Shown one piece after another: positions 1 to 12,959 of a DNA stretch of 64,000 nucleotides (the stretch's first letter is position 1; each line of letters begins with the position of its first letter). Position numbers and translations under genes: made by a program. Origin of the DNA: Cubamyces lactineus (lineage: Eukaryota > Basidiomycota > Agaricomycetes > Polyporales > Polyporaceae); contig JACDTU010000009.1 of the NCBI GenBank assembly GCA_022376465.1, forward strand, positions 1,405,015-1,469,014, given 5' to 3'. The notes beneath the pieces are model-generated. The model searched no databases, was not told where the DNA came from, and saw only the letters and a program-made list of their open reading frames with translations.

Positions 1-3000
1 CGACCGCCGCCTCGCGTGCGCGGGCGGATCCGAGGTCTGTGTGGCACCACGCTGGTTTACTAGTGAGTTTTCCACGTAGGCGGGACGCTGGGCTCGAGCC
101 CGCTTCCGAGTCCCCGAGCAATGCACGCGCAGCGCCACCTCGCAATGTTCAGCGAGATACGTCGCGTCCGGCTCTTGTAGCAGAGTACCTGTTTCTGGAA
201 TCTCAGCGCATCTCACGAATCCGCGTCTTCCGTGAGACACCGCTGCGTTTCCAGAGGCGCCCATCCAGCGAGATGAGCACTCACAAATCGAGTAGAGGTG
301 ACGCTCACTGGCCGTTCGTGCCGGACAGTAAGCCGGGAGATCCCAATCGTGAGCATAGCGCACGATTCGGGATAACATAAGACAGAACGTACTGAGCCAA
401 ACGAGATTTGTCGCGGCAGTAGGCCCGTCCCTGATGAACACCGGACTCCACGGCCAGTAGACGAGGCCGACGTACAAGAACTACGCAAACATCCCCCGTG
501 ACGCGGAGTGTAGTCTCATGTGTATTGGGTGGTCGGTTCTTCACGTACTCGTCGCTATGCATCGCTTGGGTTACTGGTCAGTATCGGTCCGGGAATAGAC
601 AAAGTGTATGTACCTCCGAATTTGACCCATATGCGGATGCGCATCGCTATTGGGAAGGGGGAGCGCTGCTAAGACGCGCGGCTTGCATCGCGAGCTAGCG
701 ACCATACAGTAGAGAAAGTCGGCGGAACCAGCAGATACGGGGAAACCAGTAGATATGGTCTCCGCGCCGTGCAAGGAGCTCAACTCGTTACGGTGTCGAC
801 ATCCCGGACAACGGCGCAAGCTCGACGGGTGCGAGGCGAGCGTAGTGATAAGGGTGTGCCAGGGCGTCGTACAGGTGGGGTCTCAGCCCGAACACGAGCA
901 ATCCTTGTCTGGTCGACGGCTCAACGGTGACGGCGAGCGAGGTACGTGTGTACGATGAGCCAGATTTGTGGGGACGACCGCTTGCGGATTTCAATCCTCG
1001 AGATGCGCGCCATGGTTGTTGAGACCGTCTCTCCGACCAGTGTTCAGATCGTCAGCAAGACCCGCTCGGCTCCAGGGCAGGAACATTCAACATTGAACGA
1101 GATGTTGCCATGATGCAATGCAACAACTGAGCTGTCGTCACCTCGTGCTGCTGCCAGGTCTACTCTGAGACTCACGATCTAGCACCTCTTACGCAGTTTC
1201 CTCTTCATGACGATGGATGCGGCCTCCTTGCGTGTCCTCGCGCTCGATTGTCAGGATAACTCGCAAAAGAGCGGCAACTAGAGTATCGCTGTGGTCCTCA
1301 CTCGCTGCGCCAAGATGCCTTTCCGCAAGTCTTTATCGCCCCGAGTTCCATCGCCGCTGGTACATATTAGTGATACAGTGGCATACTGTCCGCTGTTTTT
1401 GGAGGGGGCCTAATGAATAGCGCATACTCCGGTGCATGCTCTGAGCGAACACTCATGAGGTAGAAACATGTCGGTGAGCGCATACCTGTCAGTCGACTCC
1501 CAGAACGGTGTGAAACCGCGGAGGTTCTCATATTGCACGAATGAGGTCCATCAGAGGACGCCGCAGGGTAGCGATGGCGGGAGACGTATTGAGAAAGCAG
1601 GATATCGAGGGGCTTTAGAACGCATCGACAATGTCGTCCGGAAACAGAGAATCGGAGCGAGTCAAGATCAACGGGCATGCCGAACGAGCTGCCGGGAGAG
1701 AAGGGGCAGCTGGTAAGAAAGCTGGAGTGTGACGTTGCATCGATACCAGGAAATCGGAAGACAGGATGCATACCTCTGTACAATGGCCTTTACATCACTT
1801 GAGAAGGAGTACTACAGGGGGGTTTTAACAGCAGAGCGTGATAAAACGGCAGAAAGACGTACGAGCCTACCGTGACGAGGGGACGTGTCAAGATAGCGCC
1901 ACGTGCCGCCTAAGCCTGTACTAGCCAAGCCAAGAATTAGAACCAAACGGTTCACCTGCAGCTTGGGTAAGCAGAAGGTCTCGACCGATATGCAGAAGAC
2001 GACGAGCTGAGCGGGTGCTCGTGAGAGAAACAGTGGGAGTACAGTGCAGAGAAGAAGCACAGAGTTTATCAGAGACACGGAAAGTCAGGGCGGGTGACTG
2101 AAGTATTGTGTATATGCCAGGGAGCCGAGGACGCTAGGAAGCACGTTGAAAGCGAGAGTGGAGAGTTGGTGGCTGGAAGATCCAAAGTACGACATTGCAT
2201 GGATGCCAAAAGCAATGGCTTAATGCTTACCTGTGAATTCACCTCCGAGAGAACTAACAGGAGGCCCCTTGGATGCAGAACGGCCCAACGGCAGAGGTGA
2301 CATGCAGACTGACGGGCGGACGCGTCGATACAACGGAGACAGGAGTAGTTCATTCTATCCAAGGCCGAGGGCCAGGCTATTTCCTTCAGCCATCAAGAAG
2401 CCATGACCAGAGCATCTTCATCTTGGGACGAGCGGAAGGAAGACGGCGAAGAGCAACCGAGCGAACCTGTTCTTGTCCGAGTCTGAGTCGTGGTAGGAGG
2501 ACGAGTGCGATCGTAAGAGACGCCCATCGGCGCGAGGCGCTCCAGCGGGCGGTCGTCATTCTCGTTGCCGGTGCTTCAGCGACTTTCTGGTTTCCATCTG
2601 CCATCTCGTACTCGGTCATCTCTCCGTTACCGTCCCCATAGTATACAGAACTCAGGTCTGACAGAAGATACGCTCAAAGTCAATATATGACTGGAACCAG
2701 AGCGCGGTAGTCAACGAGTTGTGGGCATGGCTTGAACTTGCCGCTCAGGGCTGATTCACGCACCTGCGCTCCATGCGCCGGACATATTCGCGTTCCTCAG
2801 CTGCTCTAACAAGGCATGTGCTTCTAATTGTCTAATGCGTAAGTCTAGACTAATATTTTATAGCACGGACAGAGGATACCAAGGAATAGCTCATCGCACG
2901 CGAAAGCAGCGGAGCGATGGCAGGACGTGAAGACAATGGTTTCGAGAGCCCAGTTAACCAAACGAGCGTATGATAACGCACGGGTCCGCGGGTTCTGCAT

Positions 3001-3324
3001 TCAATGCATATGGACGAAGACAAGTCGGTGTACGCGGCTACGCCAGCCCGTCGCTGCCCTCCTGCGACTATGATGATGCCGCATTACTGAAGTTGTTTGT
3101 GGGCAGCAGCTTATCATCACGAATGAACGACCAGGAGGCTCTCGCTCCACGCTTGAATAGCACGGCTGTATCGAAGACGGAAGACTTGCAAACTGACCTA
3201 CATCAAACTTCGTACTAACATGTCAGACATATACTACCATTACAGACACGGCATATACTCACTAGTACAATACAGAGATATTTCTTGCCCCGCGCGAGAC
3301 TAATCTAGTCTATTAAGCCCCATC
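1..3324. other. No supported gene; degenerate coding-like stretch
   Basis: No complete gene can be built here. The minus strand has short hydrophobic pieces, for example around 1850-2070 and 2080-2240, where an open frame ends at a stop near 2085. Another short minus frame spans about 2386-2619. They look like fragments of membrane protein exons, but they carry neither the DUF6533 signature nor the C-terminal ICRFLLAL-type motif of the neighbouring family. The sequence may be decayed paralogs or an unrecognised multi-exon gene. Confidence 0.4.
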
Positions 3325-5156
3325 TCATACAATGGCGAGATCCGCGTCGCCCTCCTGTTTTGCAGAGTCCGGACTATGGGGGTCCTCATATTCGTCTACG
3401 TACCCAATCGTGAGCTCCGAGTCGTCGTCGTCATCCAGTCCCGCGTCGATCGCTCCGCCCACGGACCCAATCATGGCCGACGCGAAGTGCAGCGTCCCGC
3501 TGCCGTACAGGTCGCCCCCAGAGCCACCGAGCTCCGAGTCGGTCGTCTCGAGCCCGGTCGACTTGATGTTGGCGCGCTGAAGCGCGAGGAGGAACCGGCA
3601 GATGATGATGACGGTGAGCCTGTCGATGGGGAGAGAGAAGCGACAGTTTGCCAGAGACAGGGTTGCAAGAGGTAGGTTGGCGGCATAGAGAAAGAAGGTA
3701 GAGTAGGGCTTACGGTTCTGTGAAGATAGGAATGAGGCTGATGGCCTGGCCGGTGATCAGGTCCTGAGAAGATTCGCGTCAGTGCGCTGCGGAAGTCGGA
3801 CGCGCTCCCTCAGTCACAGTTACCTCGGCGAGTAGGGTCAATGTTAGATGGAGTGTGTTCAATATGACAAGGGCCCTGTCGAACCATTCCGGCGTCAGCA
3901 CCTGCTGGCAGTATCGCAGATGTTGGAAGCAATTAAACGTACATGAAGTACACCGTCCCTGAAGGTTACAAGTTATATCCGTGAGTGGGAAGTGGGATGG
4001 CTCATATCGTGATGTTCTACTGACCGTGTAGTACCATCGCCTTCATGAGAGACGACCTGCATCCAGGCAAGCCCCAGCTTAGTCCACCTTTGGCGGCATG
4101 CCACCATGTCACCGCGAGGACGATGAGTTCTGACACGATGTCAGACACTCAAGAGATGGTTACACCTAGTAGTACCGTAGAGTGCTCGTCAATGTGCTGC
4201 CTCGTGCGCGCTGTGTGGAAGCAACATACCACTACGCAGCCCGGGTTCGTCAGCATGCCGACGGAACCTGAGTCGGAATGCACAAGATGTACTCACATCA
4301 ATGCCTCGTGTGCGGTCTCGTTCGACTCAGCGATGCAACCAATGACAGGTATGTTGGTACCGAATACGCCAATCGCAATGTACACCCACTTCGATGACGT
4401 TCGTCAGCGAGAGTGTAGTGAAGCTAAGGACCGGAACTCGGGATGATGCACACCAGATTTATGGCTACAGGCCCGCAGGCAAGAATGAACGTAACGATGG
4501 CCAATGTCCGGTTCATGTTACTCAACGCGAGCGTGCGCAAGGCGGAGAAAACTATATGCAGTCGTGTCACTTTGTCGCGGGATGGCGAGAAAAGGTTTAC
4601 CTGCAATGGGGAGAAGAATGAAGATCTCCATGATGCCCTCCGCCTTGTTGAGTTTAGAGCAGCTACCGTACAAGGGAGACGGTCAACCTAGCGCTAGGCA
4701 GCGGAAACGTGGTGGTTACAGACCTCTATTCGAGGTTCCATGTCAGTTACCCGCTGTGATCTCCGATGTAGTAGGATGAAACGTACCTGATCCGATAGAG
4801 TTAGCATGTAGGTGGCAGCCTCGATCCCGCACCAAGTAACTAACGACGCGTAGCGGATCATGAGGAACAAGACAGCTGCTCCTGTTTTCTTTTGCATCCA
4901 TACGTAGCGGACCTCTTGACCGAAAGTGATGGCGTATTCGTAGACCAGTAGGGCTATACACCGGCAAAGAATATGAGTATTAGCCCCGACGAGACAAAGC
5001 GAGAGTCGCACCTATGGGACCGACTGTAACCCAGTTGGCCGTGATGCTGCGTATATATATCGGTCAATGCTGATCCTTTTGATTGCTTATTAGACTCGCC
5101 ACATACCCTGCGGAGATAGTTGAGATCCATTCTGCAGGCGAGAGCCCCGCCGACAT
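3325..5156 (-). pseudogene. DUF6533-family membrane protein, copy A, with an in-frame stop
   Basis: This is a multi-exon gene read right to left. It starts with an ATG at 5156 (MSAGLSPAEW) and stops at 3325. The third exon carries the DUF6533 signature (LLVYEYAITFGQEVRYVWMQ) with the first membrane span. Later exons encode further spans, and the last (from about 3640 down) has an ICRFLLALQ helix followed by a Ser/Asp-rich tail. Two 2-nt exons are needed for frame: AG at 4724-4725 and TG at 4230-4231. A 16-nt exon lies at 3943-3958. In the exon after the second microexon, the Arg codon of the conserved SRSC motif is replaced by TGA (4149-4151), with no length change relative to paralogs. Every other exon is open. 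It is therefore a recent pseudogene or a truncated or read-through product. DUF6533 proteins are a basidiomycete family of unknown function, probably in membranes with about seven spans. Confidence 0.75.
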
Positions 5157-6025
5157 GGCCGCGGTAGGTAGGTGGCGGACGGGGGCGGATGAAGGGCGAG
5201 AAGGGGGTTCGCAGGGCCAGAGGAAGCCATGGGAATGCTGGGTTATAATCGAGTTAGCATTGAATTCAAGCTCCCCGACCGATGCCACCGGGGGAAGTGG
5301 CGCAACAGCGTATGAGCACGTCTTTGCACCAGCGAGCTGCCTTAGGTATCGGCGATCGCAGATTGTGTCCGCCACAGTGCGGGCGCTGCCCAGCTAATGC
5401 TGCCGTCGGATCCTGAGCGAGTCATGCAATGCGCATCCGAGTCGCTTGGGCATCCCCGATTCATATCGCAGGATGGACGTCCTCGGATGCACTTGCACTG
5501 TCGATGTCCTTCCACGATGAGGTAAGATGTCAACCGAAGGCGCTACACAGACGAAGCCTATACCTCACATCCGTCATCCTCAGTTCGAGGCGCGCTCCCG
5601 GACCCAGTTCCCCCCTGACGACCCATACATGGGTACATTTGAGCGGCAAGCAGGGAGCTTAGACACGACGGCCGGATTGCTCGGTGCCTAAGTATCCAGT
5701 GTCTACTCATCACTGATTGCGTGAGTATGTATGTGGTGGCTTCGGAGGGCCAGACGCTCATAGAGGACGCTTCCGTAAATCTTCGCGGCCTCGTGTCGGG
5801 ACGCTCTTCCATTCTCGCGACGCTCGCGTGCCGCACCAGCGTATACGGATGACTCGGTGCGCGATGGACACGGTTCCGAGTGCTGCATAACGTGTGTCTC
5901 TTCAAGACTCATGTGAGAAGTCGAATGCGTTCGGCACTGGCATACCTATGGTCTCCAGAGAAAGGCGAGGGGGTCGTACGACGAGACACTAACAGATTAG
6001 ACGATACAGTGAACATGAATCGCCC
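5157..6025. other. Intergenic region between copies A and B
   Basis: This region lies between the start of copy A and the stop of copy B. I see no conserved coding exon. The short ORFs on both strands have no recognisable domain. It should contain the promoter of copy A and the terminator of copy B. Confidence 0.5.
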
Positions 6026-7813
6026 TCAAGCGTGCATTTGTCGCGATTCTTGGCCAGTGTCTTCTTCGGATTGACCTATGAGCGTCAATGTGCCGCCGAA
6101 CGCATCGTCGTTCCTATCGTTCACGGAGCCCTCGTCGTGTTCGATGTCGACGACTCCCCCCATGGAGCCCATTATCGCGAGCTCGGCGAAGCGCAGGCTC
6201 CCACCGTACTCCCCGCCACGGCCGAGTTGCGAGTCCGCCGTTTCTTGGCCGGTTATCTTGACGTTAGCGGATTGCAGCGCGAGGAGAAAGCGGCAAATGA
6301 TGATGACGGTGAGTCTATCATGCGCGAGGGGATTTCAGATCAGCCTAACGAAGAATCACGCCGTCCAACAGAGAACACTGACGGATCAGTAAACAGAGGC
6401 ACTAGACTGACAGCCTGCTGCGCAGTGATGTCCTGAAGTTATATCAATGAGAGCGCTGAGATTGGACGCATCTATTACGTGGACTTACTTGAGACAGTAA
6501 GGTGAGTGCGAGGTGTAGGCCGTTGAGGATCAGTAGTGCGCTGATATTCAACGTCAGTTGCATTGATCGTCACCCCGGTGAGCGATTAAGTCGTTATCTC
6601 ACAGGAAGTACGTCGTTCCTAGAAGCCGCCGCCAGTCAGCCACGTCGCCTTTGTGAGGTGTTAGATACTCACCACGGAGAACCATCGTTCTCACCAGGGA
6701 GGATTTGCAACCGGGAATTCCTCGAGCGCGCCAAGTCATCCCACCGCGCGTGGCGTACCACCAAGTTATCGCAAGTACGAGGATGTCGGATGCTATAGCG
6801 CAAGAACGCGACACGGAAACACCTGAAATGTCACCCAAGTCGTGAGCGTTGCTGCGTCACGCACATACACGTGGACATCTGACCGCTGTGAAGGATAGTC
6901 AATGAATATGTCGCTCGAGCGAGACAAATGAGTAATAGCTCACATTCGTGCCTCGCGTGCAGTTTCGTTGGACGCTGTGGTACATCCAACAATAGGCCTC
7001 TCGAGCCCGTATATACCGGCACCGATGTAAATCCACTACCGTCCATGGGGATCAGAAAGGTGATCGTCTCTCGCGGTGGATGTCGACCGTACCAAATTGA
7101 TAGCGAATGGGCCAGATGCGAGGATGAATACGAGGGCAGCTAGCTGCCAATTCATGCCGCTCAGTGCGAGGGCACGCAGTGCAGCGAAGGCTATATACGT
7201 GTCGAACATGAACCTCTATCATGCAGGGGAGAGATAGCAGGACCCACCGCCGATAGGAAGGTAGAGGATGATTTCCATCAGCGCTTGTGTCTTGTCTAGT
7301 AGTGTGCAGCTGCATGCCATGGACAATGTCAAGAGGATCTCGTGATCGGAGTGTCAAGATATCTGAACCTCTGAAGCCAAAGGATCAGGATTCGACATCT
7401 AAATATGATGGCGGAAGCAGGGGGAGGACTCGCTTACTTCTATAGGTAGGCTCTGTACGTAGGTTATGGCTTCGAGTCCGCACCAGGTCATCAAGCCCAT
7501 GTAGCGGATGATGAGGAATAGTATGGATGCCCCGGTCTTCTTCCTCATCCATATGTAGCGAATTTCGTCATCTAAAGTGATGACATAGTCATACGCCAAC
7601 AAAGCTGTCCCTCAATTAGCACGGGAGTAGTACGAGCGTCTGCGCTCACGCGCACTCACTGATAGGTCCCGCAGCGACTATATTGACTGTGAGCCTGTCC
7701 AGGGAGCCAAGGAAAAGAGAGGTCAATCAACCTAAGTGGAAACACCTCGCAAGTATAGAGGATACTCACCCTGCAGATATGATTGGAACGAGCTCGGACT
7801 CTGGGAGTTCCAT
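6026..7813 (-). CDS. DUF6533-family membrane protein, copy B (intact)
   Basis: The complete 13-exon model on the minus strand is 7770-7813, 7660-7694, 7438-7604, 7369-7370, 7248-7309, 7093-7190, 6944-7035, 6884-6885, 6673-6822, 6603-6618, 6489-6540, 6383-6432 and 6026-6314. It totals 1059 nt (352 aa) and every junction is in phase. Exon 3 encodes the DUF6533 core (LLAYDYVITLDDEIRYIWMR) and span 1. Exons 5 to 7 encode further spans, including NWQLAALVFILASGPFAINL and the SRSCAIASD motif. Exon 11 encodes LTVIIICRFLLALQ and a hydrophilic tail. Two exons are only 2 nt long (AG and CG) and one is 16 nt. Without either 2-nt exon, the frame of the following conserved exon is lost. The molecular function is unknown. 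A membrane receptor- or transporter-like topology of about seven spans is inferred from hydrophobicity only. Confidence 0.85.
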
Positions 7814-8886
7814 CGCCGTGCTGCTCTGTCGTCCAGAGTCGAGTACAAGAGAAATCAGCAAGACGTGAGGCAGAGTTTGCTCTTCTATACGGACGGCCGT
7901 GTGAAGGCCCATTCGTTAGTTTGTACAAGCAGTCGCCACAGGGCACGAGGCCGGGGGTGGCGCAGTGACGGGATGTCACCTACTTGAGCAGAAGGGCGAA
8001 CCATTTTGGCACGGGCGAGGCGTGACGCGCAGGCTCTGGCTCTAGACATACGACGGCTTTGCGATATTAGGGAGTGGAATTAGCTATTACTTGCATTCGT
8101 GCCAATGGTCCGGCCAGTGACTCACGAGCGTTGAACGTCGAGCTTGACTGGCATTACAGTGACACCTGCGCGGTCATTGCGGTTCCGTCGATGTCAAGGA
8201 TCCGTCTGCGTCTTCCGATTCCCGTCGGAAGACCTGAGTGTTCATGGCTTATAGAAGATCAAGACGGAGAGCTTTGTGGGTCAGCGTGGCATAAAAGACA
8301 CATGATGACGAACGAACGACGGCAACACAGAGCGGCGACGAGTAGGGTTCTTGTTGATGATTCAACGAGGGCACATCGGGGATATCGCAGGAGAAGGATA
8401 TTAGGAGACACACAAGAGATTGATACCAAGGCTTGCAGACATGCAAGAAGGAAAGCATCGTAACAGCGACGCAGATGAGGGTCCCTGCAGAGATCGCGAT
8501 TCGCTTTCTGAGGTGCAGTAGGTGCGTACTGCATAGTTTCGCCCTATTCAACTGAACACAGATAGTGTCGTGCGATAGTACGCAGAGCTAAGGTCGAGCA
8601 ATGATTGCAGAAGAGAACAAACATGTTTGTAGACGTCTGACCATTGTGCGGGACTACCCCCGGCGTCTGTTTTCAGGCGCCCATCGTCGCCAGCGGCTCG
8701 AACGAGGCCGCAAAGTGTCAGCCTGAAGCATCAACGTCAACTCGTGGGCCTATGTGCCCATGATGGGATCTGCCACCGTTTAGTCATCCTCGTTCGCAGA
8801 GGCGTTCGTAGACGAGTAGGTCGTCGCTCCTTGCGTCTATGCGCGCGGACTCGGAGCGCACATCGTCCCAGTAACATGATTAACTG
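7814..8886. other. Intergenic region between copies B and C
   Basis: No gene is supported. A minus-strand open stretch near 8249-8551 has one good hydrophobic segment (IAISAGTLICVAVTML) but no family signature, so it may be a relic exon of an unrecognised membrane protein. The rest shows no conserved coding pattern. Confidence 0.4.
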
Positions 8887-10597
8887 TCACCGCGAAGCGA
8901 TCGTCCGCATCTCTTCCGAGTCATCCCCGCGCAGTGTGCTCCCTTCTGACGAGTAGCCTCCGATAGAACCGCCCATCGGTCCGACGACGACTGTAGCGAA
9001 GCGCAACGTGCCTACCTCGAGGCCTGTGTCGGTACCGTGCTGCCAGTTATCGTTCAGCGTTAGGTTGCTGGGGTCGGAAGAGGTGGTTTGCATGTGCGCC
9101 GACTGGAGCGCGAGGAGGAAGCGGCAGATGAGCATCGCAGAAAGCCTGAGAGATAAAGGATGAGCTTCGGGATCGGGGTACGCGATAGAGGGACGACAGG
9201 TAGATGTCGTATTGTAGACAAACTTACGGGTCGGTGAAGAGGGTCACTAGACTGATGGGCTGGACTGGGGCGAACTAAGGCAACGGCTATGTGAGTGAAA
9301 TCATTCCACGGGCTCTAGTTAGAAGGGAAACTGACATCGGAGAGCAGGGTCAAGATGAGATGGAGAGCGTTCAGAATCAGATGAGCCCTATCTCAGCGTG
9401 AGCACATCTGACGGCGGGGATCGCGCCATGTACCATAGTGTTACGCACAGAAAGTATATCATCCCTGCGGGAATGCAGCGTTTATCAGTACTTTCATGAG
9501 AAGAATTCGAGTGTACGACGAACCATGGAGCACCATCACCCTAGCAAGAGGTTGCCTGAATCCGCCAACTCGGATGGTGGTACGAAACGTCCCGCCTCTT
9601 GCTGTGTACCACCAAGTAGCCGCTATAACGAGCACGTCCGCTAGTATAGCGCACGAGCGTGAGACGCATACACCTATGGCAGCGATTGAGATCGTATGAG
9701 TAACTTCGCGCAGCACCTCTCAGAAGCATACCCACCCCTGCAAGAAAACCGTAGTCAGCAGATGCATGACGAATTGAGCGTTTTTTATCTCACAATCGAG
9801 CCTCAAAATCCGTCTGGTTGGTGCTGCCAATACATCCGACGAGTGGAACATTGACTCCAAAAGTACCGACGCCGATTAGTGTCCACTGCGTGAACAGGCG
9901 CTAGTGAGTCAAGGATTGATGTTCGAACGTTGGTTGAATCGCAGACGGAGAGAAACGTACGAGATTGATCACGAAGGGCCCGCATGCGAGGATAAAGATG
10001 GGTACAGCCAATTTCCAGTTCATGCCACTGAGAGCGAGGACACGCAAGGCGGGGAACGCTGGTCGATGTAACGATATCAATCCCTGGACGGCGGCTAGAG
10101 CGACTGATGCATACCTGCCCAAGCGACGTACTGTATAATTTCGGCGCTGAATTGCGCTCGAGTAATCGCTGTGCAGCTACGTAGATGATGCCGCTGGGTC
10201 AGATACCCTCAGGGACAACCTGACCGCACGAACCACACCTCTATATGCAAGTCAACCCTGAGGTTTTGAATTGACGAGACGGATAGACATACGTGATCGG
10301 ATAGGTTGGACACATAAGCCATACTCGGAAGCAGCACGAGAGAGAATAAAGCATAGTAGCGAATCATGATGTATAGAATGGATGCGCTCGTCCTCTTACG
10401 CGCCCAGATGCATCGTACTTCTTGATCGAAGGTGATCAGGAAATCGTAGAGGGGCAAGATTATCGACGCCAGGCTGACTCTGTTGTCCAGAAGCCTGTAC
10501 AACGAGTTAGATCCACAACATCAGGACTCCGGATGAAGAACACGCACGTCGAGGAGATCGTTGCAACCAAAGCGGGGTCCAGGGGTGAGGCCGACAT
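8887..10597 (-). CDS. DUF6533-family membrane protein, copy C
   Basis: The start is an ATG at 10597 (MSASPLDPAL) and the stop is at 8887. Unlike copies A, B, D and F, exons 2 and 3 are fused: LLDNRVSLASI runs straight into LPLYDFLITFDQEVRCIWAR, so one intron is absent. Frame requires a 2-nt exon AG at 10239-10240, giving SCTAITRAQ at the next exon; no phase-compatible alternative acceptor exists in this copy. A second 2-nt exon, GG at 9736-9737, leads into GVCVSRSC. A 16-nt exon lies at 9449-9464. The last exon encodes LSAMLICRFLLALQ and a tail with GTLRFATVVVGPMGG. I found no internal stop along the spliced path, so it appears functional. The function of the family is unknown. Confidence 0.8.
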
Positions 10598-12959
10598 GGC
10601 GTGATGAGCAGCGTGCGACACAGAACTACAAAGAACGCAGAACGGTGACTCTTCGGGTACTCGGTCTTCATATACTACCCAGAGGTTGACGTATCCGACG
10701 TGACCGGAAGGTCGGAGTGAGCCACACGACAAGGGCTTCGGGGAAGAACTCAATCTACGCCTGGCACGCCACCTATCGTGGGTGAACCTCGTATTCCACG
10801 TTTTCCAAGCAGATGACAGATAAGGGTCAGATGTGGATGCTATCGCGCTCATGTCAGAAAGGCACTACGATACTGTATGTAGTATGTTGACCACGCAGAT
10901 CTGAATGATTTGCCTCGAAATGGTGGCATGCATTGTCTTGTGGACTTTCAAGGTTTGCGAGCGGCAGCTTGATTCCACAGGTGTGGTATGTCGAAGGGCT
11001 TGGCGAATGACTCAACTGGAAAAGGCTCCGGAGGATTGTCCAGTAGTAGGGCGTCCATCCGTGACGCTCGAGACAGTCCCCATGGCAGAAAGCAACAAGA
11101 TGAAGCACATAAGAAAGCGACTTGGGTGTCAAAGTAGACGATGACCGGTAAGGACAGTCGGGCGTCTGATAATTGTTGCCTTCGGGAGTCCAATATCTGC
11201 GTCCACGAGCGAACTCGACGTGTGTAGAATCGTACGCCGGTCTTAGGGCGCGGTCCGAATAGGATCCAGTAAGCCCGGGGGTGATTTGTACACGTCAACG
11301 CCACCATGACTCAAGTACTCACCCGCAGTACAGTAACGGCAGGCAAGCAATGGATGCGTTGCGAGCAGGCCGCCGCTGATCAACGCTACGAAGTAGATCA
11401 ATAGTGACTGTTGAGGTTCTCACAGCTACTCAGCAAGAAGAACCGCTCGGGATCGGAGAATTGCATGCCATCACAGCTCTCAAGGTCAGCCCGAAGGCTT
11501 TGGCAGACACCTTATACATGCTTCTCTGCATGGGGCGTTCGGCGACAACACGCGTCCAAACGGCCTGGGTCCAGTACTCCACAGCTTGGCGCCCTCATAT
11601 CCGAGAACCTCCAAACTTTGTCGCCGCGCTGAACTGCATGCTCGTCATCAGGAGGCACAACGAAGAATAACGCAGTGGAAGCGCCGCACTTCCTCTACAA
11701 TAGCAGCGCCGATCGTCTGCAAATCGCTCGTTGGTCGCTCGTGTCCGATGTGCATATACTCAGCGAAACGCGGAAGATCTTACTCGTGGCGGCTCAGGCA
11801 ACTAACGCCTCGCACGCGTTGATACAAATGCACTGATTGCAACGCACAGATAGCACTGACGATGTTAGTAGAAAGCTACGAGGGAAGTGCGTACCGCGCA
11901 ACCCGATCGGGAATTAACTCGATGGGCCTCTGCTCAAGGGAAGCTGGGTTCGACTGAACATGCCGATCGTCCTTGTAACGTATCGAACGTGGTCTGGATG
12001 AAGGGTTATTGCAGTCGAGCTACTGGCTGGGAATCGGGACCAGGAAGGTGTCAAAGCATTCCAAGCGAACTCGTACACTCAGTCGACTCAACTACTCTCA
12101 GCTGCGACGTCCCCTCATATTTCCATCCTTCCCTCTCCCGAGCGGCTGCCAGGCACTTCTCCAGCATCGTCGCTTCGCCGGTCTCCCTGCGGCCATGCCA
12201 TCCTAGCTCGTCGCGCGGGCAATGGCAGTTTCGGAACGGCCAAATGTTCCGGATGCAGTTCGATGGGAGTGCTGGTGACTTCGAGTGGTGACATCAGAAC
12301 CTTTGGCACTTCTACACCCAGATCCACGTACTGACACCACTTCCATGCGTCGCGTGTTGAAAGTGGTTTGATGCAACGACTTATAGGGCGTGCAAGGCAA
12401 GAGATGTAAGCCGTTGTGCGCCCGATGATGCTAGCCACATCGTACTCACGGGGCGAGCGTGCGTCGTCCTCTTCCATCTCTCTACTTGTGACTCTGAGAC
12501 TGCGATTGCTGACCGTCTCTATTTGTAAAATCAGGATATGACGTCGAGCATCGTATAGGCTTGCAACTCTCACACGCTCCCCTTGACATGCCTTCGAGAC
12601 GATCATATTTGCGGCGAGTCCAACGCGGCATCAAACACAAAGACGGCAGCCCGGATTACAGCCTTCGTGGTACGTGCTGCCAGTGAGCGTAGTTTTCACC
12701 GGTCTCTTCCCTCGCTACTATAAGACCCACTTATCTTCTGAACGAGTGTTGCGCTCATTGGCCTTGCTTCGTGACCATTGGATAAGTGCTACTCAGACGA
12801 TGTGAGGGATGTTGATAGAGGAGTACCGTGAGCCCATTCGCCCTAGCATCGAAATCCTGCGACTACGTCTTCAGAAGGATCTAACTGGTGAGTTACGAGA
12901 GTTAGTAGAAGTAGCCTAGCCGAGTGTTGCGTCCGATTGGGTTAACGAGAGGCGGTCCA
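10598..12959. other. No supported gene; relic coding fragments
   Basis: I cannot build a gene here. Minus-strand pieces include a hydrophobic stretch around 11330-11400 (IYFVALISGGLLATHPLL) followed by a GTGAGT donor. Next to it, around 11410-11560, is a segment similar to one at about 21970-22060; both read AFG, then RAVMAC. A plus-strand piece at 12640-12672 resembles the end of the small secreted protein at 23.5 kb. These suggest decayed members of families present elsewhere in the window. Confidence 0.35.
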
